Source: Demequinaceae bacterium (GTDB taxonomy: Bacteria; Actinomycetota; Actinomycetes; Actinomycetales; Demequinaceae). Taken from it: a DNA stretch of 5,872 nt. The translations under genes were made by a program, and so were the position numbers. Below, in pieces: positions 1-5,872 of this stretch; the stretch's first letter is position 1, and each line of letters starts with the position of its first letter. The notes under the pieces are model-generated. The model saw only the letters and a list, made by a program, of their open reading frames with translations, had not been told where the DNA came from and made no database searches. Location: the NCBI GenBank assembly GCA_011524475.1, contig WTKG01000061.1, positions 1-5,872 on the forward strand, given 5' to 3'.

Positions 1-1280
1 GCTCGAGTCGTGAGTGGAGGGCGGTCAATGGCCGCATCAATGCGAACGGGGTCCACCACTGTGGACACCAAACCGGAAGCAACCATGGACGGGTAGAGCC
101 CATGACCGGGGGCCACGTCGTGATAGGCATAATCCAGTCGCGCCAGTTCTGGTGCTGACCACTCTGCTCCGCTGCGCCGGCGATACCGCAGTAGCAATCG
201 TTCCTTGATGGCCCATTCCAATTCTGTGTCGACTAGGTCGTGTTGCCCCGACTCCACTGCCTGAAGCCCGCGTTCCCATAATTCCAGTACCTGAGAATCC
301 ACTGCTGTTGCCGGAACGCTGGTGCCGACATGAGCACGGGCACAATCGAGATACTCTCGCTGTATCTGAACGGCGGTTAGATGTCGCCCATCTTCGAGTG
401 CGTGCTGTGCAGTTCCGTCAATGTCGCGGGCAACATCCCGGATCGTACGCATGTCATCAGCACACCGGACGTCTGGCAAGCTCACTCCTGCTTCGGCGAT
501 GCGCAACAACATGTCCATCGCGCCTATCTTGAGCATGACCGTGGGTTCCGCCATGTTTGCGTCCCCGGAAATCACGTGCAAACGGCGGTACAAATCTGCG
601 TGAGCGTGAGGTTCGTCACGGGTGTTAATCATGGGGCGTGAGCGCGTAGTGGCAGAAGACATGGCTTCCCATATGTGATCCGACCGCCCACTGAAAGCAA
701 ATTGCGCTTCCGCGCCCTCCCCCACGATGGCACCGGCGCCCGTCAGTATCTGGCGAGTGACCAAAAAGGGAATGATGGCTTGAATCCAGGTATGGAAGTA
801 GGCGCGGCGACGCACCAGGTAATTTTCGTGACAGCCGAAAGAGTTGCCGCGCGAGTCCACATTGTGTTTGTACAGGTGAATACGGCCATCGACGCCGCTT
901 TCCGCAAGCCGTTCTTCGCCGCCCGAAACTAGGTCTCCCACTATTTTTTCGCCAGCTTTATCAAGGGCAATCAGGTCTTCCACCGAGTCACACTCTGCAG
1001 TAGCAAACTCTGGGTGTGCCCCAATATCGATATACATGCGAGAGCCGTTTGTGAGGAACACATTGGACGAACGCCCCCACTGCACCACTGAGTGAAACAG
1101 TGCTCCTGCGACTTCTTCGACAGGGACGCGCCGCCTGGTGTCATGGACCAGGTGCAGGCCAAATTCAGTTTCTAACCCAAAAATACGGCGTGCAGGATCT
1201 ACGTCCAGAGGGGGTGGAACGTTCGCGCTCCTCAACGCAGGGCTCGCGGAGGTCGCCGTAGAAGTGTCGTGAGTAGCCAC
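1..1280 (-). CDS. pafA: Pup--protein ligase PafA (3' end cut by window edge)
   Basis: PafA uses ATP to phosphorylate the C-terminal Glu of Pup and joins it to a lysine side chain of a target protein. The minus frame is open from the pup 3' end to base 1; I translated 426 codons by hand. Numbered from the GTG at 1278-1280, it shows the metal-binding GLETEFG near residues 35-41, RMYIDIGAHPEFAT at 81-94 with the likely catalytic Asp85, YKHNVDSRGNSFGCHENY at 137-154, and downstream NTRDEPHA and RRLHVISGDAN blocks typical of the PafA/Dop glutamine-synthetase-like fold. Known PafAs run about 450-480 residues, so roughly the last 50 are missing. The start is uncertain. GTG1280 follows the pup stop by 7 bases, with AAGGTGGG inside the pup end as a distant ribosome site, and gives about 30 extra N-terminal residues. 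GTG1298, inside pup, is the alternative. The family assignment is very secure. Confidence 0.97.
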   Translation of the reverse strand, partial: MATHDTSTATSASPALRSANVPPPLDVDPARRIFGLETEFGLHLVHDTRRRVPVEEVAGALFHSVVQWGRSSNVFLTNGSRMYIDIGAHPEFATAECDSVEDLIALDKAGEKIVGDLVSGGEERLAESGVDGRIHLYKHNVDSRGNSFGCHENYLVRRRAYFHTWIQAIIPFLVTRQILTGAGAIVGEGAEAQFAFSGRSDHIWEAMSSATTRSRPMINTRDEPHAHADLYRRLHVISGDANMAEPTVMLKIGAMDMLLRIAEAGVSLPDVRCADDMRTIRDVARDIDGTAQHALEDGRHLTAVQIQREYLDCARAHVGTSVPATAVDSQVLELWERGLQAVESGQHDLVDTELEWAIKERLLLRYRRRSGAEWSAPELARLDYAYHDVAPGHGLYPSMVASGLVSTVVDPVRIDAAIDRPPLTTR

Positions 1281-1287
1281 GTTGGGG

Positions 1288-1467
1288 CTATTGCCCACCT
1301 TTTTGCACAAAACTGCGCACGAATTGTTCTGAATTCTGCTCGAGGCTCACGTCAATTTCATCGAGCAATGCATCGACCGCGTCTGTCTGGACAGTTGCCG
1401 CAGCTGCGGGCGCGTCTGCGGGCGCGTCGTCATCTTCGGAATGAGCAGAGGAATGTACCTGAGGCAT
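1288..1467 (-). CDS. pup: Prokaryotic ubiquitin-like protein Pup
   Basis: Pup is the small, largely disordered modifier that PafA attaches to target lysines. This ORF encodes 59 residues from ATG 1465-1467 to TAG 1288-1290. Residues 1-30 are acidic and Ala/Pro rich. Residues 31-54 (AVDALLDEID to EQFVRSFV) match the conserved segment that pairs with the ATPase coiled coil, and the protein ends QKGGQ. The terminal Gln means Dop must deamidate it before ligation, unlike Pups that end in Glu. Lys56, equivalent to the conserved near-terminal Lys of other Pups, is the only lysine. It lies between dop (9 bases upstream) and pafA (7 bases downstream), the canonical location. No Shine-Dalgarno sequence is visible before the ATG. 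Identification rests on the conserved C-terminal half and the gene order. Confidence 0.97.
   Translation of the reverse strand: MPQVHSSAHSEDDDAPADAPAAAATVQTDAVDALLDEIDVSLEQNSEQFVRSFVQKGGQ
1404..1427 (-). repeat. Two perfect 12-base tandem copies within pup
   Basis: On the plus strand the 12-mer CTGCGGGCGCGT occurs twice back to back. Read in the pup frame, the unit GACGCGCCCGCA encodes Asp-Ala-Pro-Ala twice (residues 14-21). It sits in the disordered N-terminal half, where an in-frame length change should be tolerated. Confidence 0.85.
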
Positions 1468-1473
1468 AGGGCT

Positions 1474-1479
1474 AGTTTA
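1474..1479 (-). promoter_or_regulatory. Possible -10 hexamer for leaderless pup mRNA
   Basis: TAAACT, whose first three bases are the dop stop codon, fits the actinobacterial TANNNT -10 pattern and lies 6 bases before the A of the pup ATG. That spacing would start transcription at or beside the start codon and would explain the absence of a ribosome-binding site. There is no good -35 box. The match is partly forced by the stop codon, so this is tentative. Confidence 0.25.
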
Positions 1480-2994
1480 CGGCGCAACAGCGGCGATGGC
1501 GTCGTCCACAACTTTATGGCGAGTGCGAAGCGGTTCGTCAAGCACGGCAACCTCTAACTCGTCGCTATCTGCGCGGTTCAACACCACACTGTTCCACCCG
1601 GCTGCATCAAGCGTGTCCCCTAACACCTGTACTGCCCGCCCACGCAGCCACGCCCGGGTGTCACGCGGTGGAGTGTGGACAGCGTGCGCAATCTCGTCGG
1701 CAGACGCGATCCGCTCACACGCTCCTGCCGCCTCCAGTTTTCTGCACAGGCCAGCCGCAGGATCGATGTCGCTCCACCGGATGTCTGCGGCACGAAGCCT
1801 CGCATCACTCCACGGCAATAACGCGTCACCGTGTGCGTGACGCGCACGAATACTGCCCAACAACGTAAGTTTGGCGACCCATTCCACCTCGCGGCTGGCG
1901 GCCCGCCAGTCGCGCTGCAATGTCTCCAATACCTGCTCCCAGCGAGCAATAACCTGTGCGTCGACACTGGTGGTGGCATAGTCCCGGCACACGTCAAGTA
2001 AAAGCCGTTGAATGTGAAGGGCGCTGGCCGGGGCTCCATGTGCCAGGGCGAGACGAGTCTGCAACGTCAGGTCATAGGAAACTTCACGTACTGCCTCCAC
2101 CGGGTTCTCCAGCACAAGGGAATCAAGCCGCGCATCGTCTGCCTCGATGGCGCTCAACACCAACTGCGTTGTCCCGATTTTCAAAAAATTCGGCACATCC
2201 ATGCAATTGGCATCCCCGATAATCACGTGGAGCCTGCGCCACACATGTGGATCAGCGTGAGGCTCGTCTCGCGTGTTTACGATGGGCCTGCGCATGGTTG
2301 TTTCGAGGCCAATCTCTGCCTCTATATAGTCCGCACGCTGAGAAATCTGAAAACCTTCATGTTCCCCAGCAGGGCCACGCCCCACCCTTCCTGCTCCGGT
2401 ATAAATCTGTCGAGTAACCAAATGTGCGGTGATACGGCGAGCCAACACATCAAAAGGAACTTCGCGGGAAACCAAAAAGTTTTCGTGCGTTCCATAGGAG
2501 GCGCCCTTACCGTCCACGTTGTTCTTGTACGCGGTCATGTCCACACCGTCAGCCCGTGCCTGCTCTAGGGCACGCGCCACAATCGCGTCTCCTGCTCGAT
2601 CCCATATCACTGCATCCCGAGCGTTGGTGACCTCAGGTGACGAATACTCCGGGTGCGCGTGATCCACGTACAGTCGGGCGCCATTGGCAAGAACGGCATT
2701 GAGGTGCGCCGGGTCTTCCCAACGCTCCCGACGTTTGCGTCGCATGACCGTGCCCTGCATAGGGTCAAATCCGGGTGCGTCCGTGAGTTGATCGGGGCGA
2801 GCATCGCGACGATTCTGACGGAATCCGCGGGCATCGTGCAGGGGATCTTCGCCACCGTAATCCCAGGGGGCACTTGCCACTGATGGCACTCGTCTATAGG
2901 AATCAACGACGTGTGCGCTCAAGGCAATGGGGTTGCCGGGTTCTCCGGAAGCGAGGGCGATTCCGTATTCGGTCTCTATGCCAACTGCGCGCAT
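1477..2994 (-). CDS. dop: Pup deamidase/depupylase Dop
   Basis: Dop deamidates the C-terminal Gln of Pup to Glu and also cleaves the Pup-lysine isopeptide bond. It is a 505-residue PafA paralogue, close to the roughly 500 usual for Dop. It starts with the metal/ATP motif GIETEYG (residues 5-11). Residues about 42-98 form the Dop-specific loop, containing DPLHDARGF (50-58) and a basic run RRKRRER (85-91). LYVDHAHPEYSSPE (108-121) carries the presumed nucleophile Asp111 (Asp95 in M. tuberculosis by motif alignment). Then follow YKNNVDGKGASYGTHEN (156-172), NTRDEPHA (240-247) and RRLHVIIGDAN. The ATG at 2992-2994 follows the arc stop TAG with no gap, so translation is probably coupled; no strong Shine-Dalgarno is seen. 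The loop separates Dop from PafA, and the order arc-dop-pup agrees. The loop appears longer than in mycobacterial Dop. Confidence 0.97.
   Translation of the reverse strand: MRAVGIETEYGIALASGEPGNPIALSAHVVDSYRRVPSVASAPWDYGGEDPLHDARGFRQNRRDARPDQLTDAPGFDPMQGTVMRRKRRERWEDPAHLNAVLANGARLYVDHAHPEYSSPEVTNARDAVIWDRAGDAIVARALEQARADGVDMTAYKNNVDGKGASYGTHENFLVSREVPFDVLARRITAHLVTRQIYTGAGRVGRGPAGEHEGFQISQRADYIEAEIGLETTMRRPIVNTRDEPHADPHVWRRLHVIIGDANCMDVPNFLKIGTTQLVLSAIEADDARLDSLVLENPVEAVREVSYDLTLQTRLALAHGAPASALHIQRLLLDVCRDYATTSVDAQVIARWEQVLETLQRDWRAASREVEWVAKLTLLGSIRARHAHGDALLPWSDARLRAADIRWSDIDPAAGLCRKLEAAGACERIASADEIAHAVHTPPRDTRAWLRGRAVQVLGDTLDAAGWNSVVLNRADSDELEVAVLDEPLRTRHKVVDDAIAAVAP
1513..1541 (-). promoter_or_regulatory. 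Possible internal sigma70-type promoter ahead of pup
   Basis: Inside the 3' end of dop, TTGACG (1536-1541; 5 of 6 to TTGACA) is followed after exactly 17 bases by CATAAA (1513-1518; 4 of 6 to TATAAT). Transcription would begin near 1506 and leave a leader of about 39 bases before the pup ATG. An extra promoter for pup would make sense because Pup is used in stoichiometric amounts, but the hexamers also encode Dop residues and could be chance. Confidence 0.25.
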
Positions 2995-4392
2995 CTACGC
3001 ACTCAACGAGGTTCCCGCCACCGCACGCGCCTCGGCTACCTCTGCACGGGTGGCCTCGCGCAAGAATTCGGTAGATATTCCCGGGCTGTCCCCCGCAATG
3101 GCAGCCTTGATAGCGCTGGTTTTAGCTCTGTCCACAATGCTGCGCACCATTGCCCCAGACACATACTGAGAACCATCTGCTTCGTCAAAAAGGAACCGCG
3201 CACACTCTGTTGCCATTGCCCGAGCCGCATGCTCAGCGGAATCAGCGGCGTCAAGGTCTGCTGCGGCAAGCGGCACATCATGCGTCAAGTAGATCCCCAT
3301 GATGTCCACCACCGCGTCACGGTCAGGGCGCCCAATTTCGATCTTCACATCGAGCCTTCCTGGACGGACGATCGCCGGATCAATCATGTCTTCACGATTC
3401 GATGCTCCGATCACCAGGACATGAGAAAGCTCCTCGACCCCGTCCAGTTCTGTGAGTAATTGCGGAACCACGGTGGTTTCCATGTCGCTCGACACGCCGG
3501 AACCACGCGAACGGAACAACGCGTCCATCTCGTCAAAAAACACCACCACGGGAGACCCCGCCTCGGCCTTGCTGCGGGCACGTTCAAAAATGGTGCGGAT
3601 GTAGCGTTCGGTCTCCCCTACATATTTATTCAGCAGTTCGGGACCTTTGACAGACAAAAAGTGTGATGTGCTCGCGCCAGCAACGTCGGCCAAAGACCGT
3701 GCAACGGCCTTCGCAAGAAGAGTTTTTCCGCACCCGGGAGGGCCGTACAAAAGCAAGCCGCGCGGAGGCTTAAGACGATGCTGGGTAAAGAGCTCCGCAT
3801 GGCGCAGGGGCAATTCGACGGCGTCTCGGATACGTTCTATCTCAGAGTCCAAGCCCCCAATGTCGGAGTAGTGGACGTCCGGGACTTCTTCCAGAAGCAA
3901 AGACTCCACTCCTGTGCGTTCGATTTTTTCTGACGCATAGTGGGAACGAGGGTCTATCACCACCGTGTCACCTTCGCGCACCCGGTGCAGTGCCTTACCT
4001 CCCACCAGGGTGACCACGCGCTCATCTTCGCCTCGCGCGACGACCAACACTCGTTCGTCGTCTAACACCTCACGCACAATTGCGGCCTGGCCTGTACGTT
4101 CCACGTCTGCGACACCCACCACCACGTTGAGGGCATTGAGGAGCACGTCAGTTCCTGGCTCCAGGGTGCGAGGAATATCAGGAAGCACCGCTACCCGAAG
4201 CCGGCGTCCGCCCACATGTACATCGGCATGCTCGGCATGCCATCCCACAAATGTGCCAAACGTTTGCGGCGGGGCAGACAAATCCCGGATCTTTTCGCGC
4301 ATGTCTTCTAGCTGTGCACGCGCGTCTGTAAGCATGCGTGACAGTTCTGCGTTGCGACGCGCCATGTCTGTCGATGCTTGTTCCGCCACCAC
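2995..4392 (-). CDS. arc: Mpa/ARC-family AAA+ ATPase, short form lacking the proteasome-docking tail
   Basis: This is a cytoplasmic ring ATPase that recognises Pup and unfolds pupylated proteins. In 465 residues the order is: a short polar predicted coiled coil (about 8-38), an OB-fold interdomain (about 42-172), then one AAA+ module. That module has Walker A GPPGCGKT (217-224), the aromatic pore loop KYVGE (256-260), Walker B VVVFFDE (282-288), sensor Asn332 and arginine fingers in RPGRLD (343-348). All catalytic residues are present. The protein ends GTSLSA, not the Gln-Tyr-Leu tail that inserts into the 20S proteasome in Mpa. It is shorter than mycobacterial Mpa (609 residues) at both ends. 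The GTG start at 4390-4392 overlaps the trmI stop by one base (TAGTG) and is preceded by AAGGAG 7 bases upstream. Its place next to dop and pup separates it from Cdc48- or FtsH-type ATPases. Confidence 0.95.
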   Translation of the reverse strand: MVAEQASTDMARRNAELSRMLTDARAQLEDMREKIRDLSAPPQTFGTFVGWHAEHADVHVGGRRLRVAVLPDIPRTLEPGTDVLLNALNVVVGVADVERTGQAAIVREVLDDERVLVVARGEDERVVTLVGGKALHRVREGDTVVIDPRSHYASEKIERTGVESLLLEEVPDVHYSDIGGLDSEIERIRDAVELPLRHAELFTQHRLKPPRGLLLYGPPGCGKTLLAKAVARSLADVAGASTSHFLSVKGPELLNKYVGETERYIRTIFERARSKAEAGSPVVVFFDEMDALFRSRGSGVSSDMETTVVPQLLTELDGVEELSHVLVIGASNREDMIDPAIVRPGRLDVKIEIGRPDRDAVVDIMGIYLTHDVPLAAADLDAADSAEHAARAMATECARFLFDEADGSQYVSGAMVRSIVDRAKTSAIKAAIAGDSPGISTEFLREATRAEVAEARAVAGTSLSA

Positions 4393-5369
4393 TAGTTTTC
4401 TCCTTCGCGGGCCTGCCTGCGCAGACGCCTCACTTTCTTGTCGGACACCGGGCGCTCGCCGAGCTCTTCTGCGCTCCAGTCACTGGTGGCAGGGTACGCG
4501 CCTTTTGCGGGACGTCGGTGCCGAATGGGAGCCGTCACCCCTGGAGCCATCCGACGAGTCTTGAGTAAAAATCCGGTGTGTCCCACCATGCTGTGGTTGG
4601 GGCGCACGGCGAGGCCTTCGAGATGCCACGAGCGCACCATGTTTTCCCACGCTTCCGGTTCTGTGAAGGAGCCGTGCTCTCGTAAAGCTTCTGCGAGACG
4701 CGACAGTTGCGTAGTAGTGGCGACATACGCCACGAAGACGCCTCCTGGACGAAGGATGTGCGCTGCTGCTTCCAGGTTCTCCCAGGGAGCGAGCATGTCC
4801 AGCACCACTCGATCCACGCATGCGGCCTCGCGACTACCCGCCACGTCCGCAAAATCACCGATCTCCACGGTCCAGGTGGGAGGCTCTGCGCCCAGGTGCC
4901 CGGCCACATTTGCGCGGGCGATGTCAGCGAAATCTTCTCGCCTTTCCACTGACAGCAACGATCCCGTTTCTCCAATAGCGCGCAGCAACGACATGGATAA
5001 GGCGCCCGACCCCACTCCGGCTTCGACCACTTTCGCACCGGGAAAAATATCTGCCGCTCCGACGATTTGGGCCGCATCCTTGGGGTAGATGACAGCTGCG
5101 CCTCGCGGCATGGACAAGACATAGTCGCTCAACAGTGGCCGCAGGGTGAGGTATTCAACCCCTGCGCTATTGCGCACTACCGAACCTTCCTCGCAGCCAA
5201 TAACATCGTTGTGCCGAAGCACTCCTCGATGGGTGTGAAAATCACCGTCGGACGCAAGTACAAACGTCTGGTGGCGGCCCTTCGCGTCCGTCAGTTGCAC
5301 GCGGTCACCAGGCCGAAAAGGACCTCTGCGGTGATCCGCTTCTGGGGTCATGGATGAGTGATCTGACAC
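4392..5369 (-). CDS. trmI: tRNA (adenine(58)-N1)-methyltransferase TrmI
   Basis: TrmI transfers a methyl group from S-adenosylmethionine to N1 of A58 in the tRNA T-loop, stabilising the tRNA fold. In 325 residues, an N-terminal small beta domain (about 16-80; GDRVQLTD, then HRGVLRHNDVIG) precedes a Rossmann methyltransferase. That domain has SAM motif I VVEAGVGSGALS (114-125), an acidic motif II region LSVERRED (139-146), and the active-site block DRVVLDMLAPWENL (186-199). RPNHSMVGHTGFLLKTRRMAPG (256-277) is a conserved late motif. Residues after about 278 form an Arg/Lys-rich tail that makes the protein longer than the roughly 280-residue mycobacterial enzyme. The start is GTG 5367-5369, 9 bases after the upstream stop; ATG at 5349-5351 would remove 6 residues. 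Neither has a well-spaced ribosome site. trmI beside the proteasome-ATPase gene is a common actinobacterial arrangement and does not imply a role in pupylation. Confidence 0.95.
   Translation of the reverse strand: MSDHSSMTPEADHRRGPFRPGDRVQLTDAKGRHQTFVLASDGDFHTHRGVLRHNDVIGCEEGSVVRNSAGVEYLTLRPLLSDYVLSMPRGAAVIYPKDAAQIVGAADIFPGAKVVEAGVGSGALSMSLLRAIGETGSLLSVERREDFADIARANVAGHLGAEPPTWTVEIGDFADVAGSREAACVDRVVLDMLAPWENLEAAAHILRPGGVFVAYVATTTQLSRLAEALREHGSFTEPEAWENMVRSWHLEGLAVRPNHSMVGHTGFLLKTRRMAPGVTAPIRHRRPAKGAYPATSDWSAEELGERPVSDKKVRRLRRQAREGEN
4400..4405 (-). promoter_or_regulatory. Shine-Dalgarno site of arc
   Basis: AAGGAG lies inside the last codons of trmI, 7 bases before the arc GTG. It is the clearest ribosome-binding site in the window and supports the GTG at 4390-4392 as the arc start, within the TAGTG overlap with trmI. 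Confidence 0.8.
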
Positions 5370-5375
5370 GCCTCT

Positions 5376-5381
5376 AGTCTA
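5376..5381 (-). promoter_or_regulatory. Possible -10 hexamer for leaderless trmI mRNA
   Basis: TAGACT, beginning with the stop codon of the upstream gene, fits TANNNT and ends 6 bases before the trmI GTG, the same geometry as at pup. The only purine-rich stretch, AGAGG, is one base from the GTG, too close for normal ribosome binding. No good -35 box is visible, so the call is weak. Confidence 0.22.
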
Positions 5382-5872
5382 GGGTCGGCCAGGTGTCTTC
5401 CCACCCTCAAGGTAGGAACGCAAGTCTGGAAGCGACACAATCCCTACGGCATCTGTGCCGGACATCACGGCAAGCACCTCCGTGCGTGACAACCATGTCT
5501 CCGCAGCTGTTATCAATTCCTCGCTATTCGCTTCCAGGGTCACCACCGCGCCTGGAACAAGCTGACGCATCACCGCATGGACGGACGTTGTTTCTCGATG
5601 CGACGGAGGGACATCGCGGGCGTCTACAACTGCAACATAGGCCACAGGAGTGGGGCCTGCCTCGGTGATTAATATGTAGTGCGCGTCGGACTCTTCCGCC
5701 AAAAAGAGCGCCGTGGCCACAGAAGTATCAGCAGCAACTCCCACGGCAGGCTTCATCACCTGCGTCACGCTCACTGCGCGAATCCGTGAAGAAAGCTGCG
5801 CCGCGCGTAGTGCGCTCGACGCTCCTTGCCACAACAAAGCCCCCACGGCGGCAGACCACAGCGCGCTGAAGG
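5379..5872 (-). CDS. Site-2 protease family (M50) membrane protein with CBS domains, C-terminal part only
   Basis: The frame is open to the right edge, giving 163 C-terminal residues before TAG 5379-5381. The first residues, FSALWSAAVGALLWQGASSA, look like the end of a last transmembrane helix. After a short basic linker with SSRIRAVSV, two CBS-type repeats follow: one from VMKPAVGVAADTSV through the AYVAVVDARDV strand (about residues 38-86), and a more diverged one from VHAVMRQLVPGA to VGIVSLPDLRSYL (about 97-155). This pattern, and the position just before trmI, match actinobacterial M50 zinc metalloproteases with cytoplasmic CBS domains, which often sense adenine nucleotides. The HExxH zinc motif would lie in the missing part, so protease activity cannot be confirmed here. 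A methionine-like GTG at 5844-5846 lies inside the helix and is not the likely start. Confidence 0.8.
   Translation of the reverse strand, partial: FSALWSAAVGALLWQGASSALRAAQLSSRIRAVSVTQVMKPAVGVAADTSVATALFLAEESDAHYILITEAGPTPVAYVAVVDARDVPPSHRETTSVHAVMRQLVPGAVVTLEANSEELITAAETWLSRTEVLAVMSGTDAVGIVSLPDLRSYLEGGKTPGRP

Noticed and set aside
37..345. 102-codon minus-strand open frame near the left edge
   Set aside because: It lies in a different frame from pafA, whose conserved translation occupies the same bases without interruption.
1..1280. A broken pafA, because no long complete frame covers this region
   Set aside because: Codon-by-codon reading shows one uninterrupted frame with all PafA motifs; it only lacks a stop because the window ends.
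2008..2568. 186-codon open frame on the plus strand
   Set aside because: Antisense to the conserved core of dop; no domain recognised.
2911..3459. 182-codon open frame on the plus strand
   Set aside because: Antisense to the 5' end of dop and the 3' part of arc; its translation resembles no known family.
3965..4564. 199-codon open frame on the plus strand
   Set aside because: It is antisense to arc and trmI, and its Ser/Arg/Thr-rich translation has no recognisable fold. Both minus-strand genes have complete family motifs here.
4438..5088. 216-codon open frame on the plus strand
   Set aside because: Antisense shadow of trmI, low-complexity Ser/Ala/Pro/Arg content, no motif.
5379..5846. A complete 155-residue CBS protein starting at GTG 5846
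   Set aside because: The frame stays open to the right edge, and the residues around the GTG form one transmembrane helix, so this is an internal codon of a longer M50-type protein.

Overview
The window carries the Pup-conjugation (pupylation) gene cluster of an actinobacterium. All six genes lie on the minus strand, so transcription runs from high to low coordinates. The Pup/PafA/Dop/ARC set, the moderately high GC content, the frequent GTG starts and the site-2 protease and trmI neighbours all point to Actinomycetota. The cluster has no 20S proteasome genes. That fits lineages known to keep pupylation without a proteasome (bifidobacteria, corynebacteria) and possibly Actinomycetaceae-type relatives. 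This placement is inference; I cannot name a genus.

Layout in transcription order: (1) 5872-5379, the C-terminal part of an M50 (site-2 protease type) membrane protein with a CBS pair, N-terminus outside the window; (2) 5369-4392, trmI, the tRNA m1A58 methyltransferase; (3) 4392-2995, arc, the Mpa/ARC AAA+ ATPase; (4) 2994-1477, dop, the Pup deamidase/depupylase; (5) 1467-1288, pup, a 59-residue modifier ending in Gly-Gly-Gln; (6) 1280-1, pafA, the Pup ligase, whose last part runs off the left edge. Gaps between genes are 9, -1, 0, 9 and 7 bases, so the window is essentially all coding and looks like one operon. There is no gene-free stretch, RNA gene, mobile element, CRISPR array or convincing terminator.

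How the genes work together: Dop converts the C-terminal Gln of Pup to Glu, PafA joins that Glu to lysines of target proteins, Dop can remove Pup again, and ARC recognises Pup through its N-terminal coiled coil and unfolds the tagged protein. In proteasome-bearing relatives prcB and prcA sit directly after pup. Here only 7 bases separate pup from pafA, and ARC ends without the Gln-Tyr-Leu tail used to dock on the 20S chamber. ARC is also short. The local evidence therefore favours a non-degradative pupylation system in which ARC acts as a stand-alone unfoldase. Further points of interest are a shared stop-plus-start junction at trmI and pup that resembles a leaderless start, a 12-base tandem repeat inside pup, a single-lysine Pup, and an enlarged basic loop in Dop.
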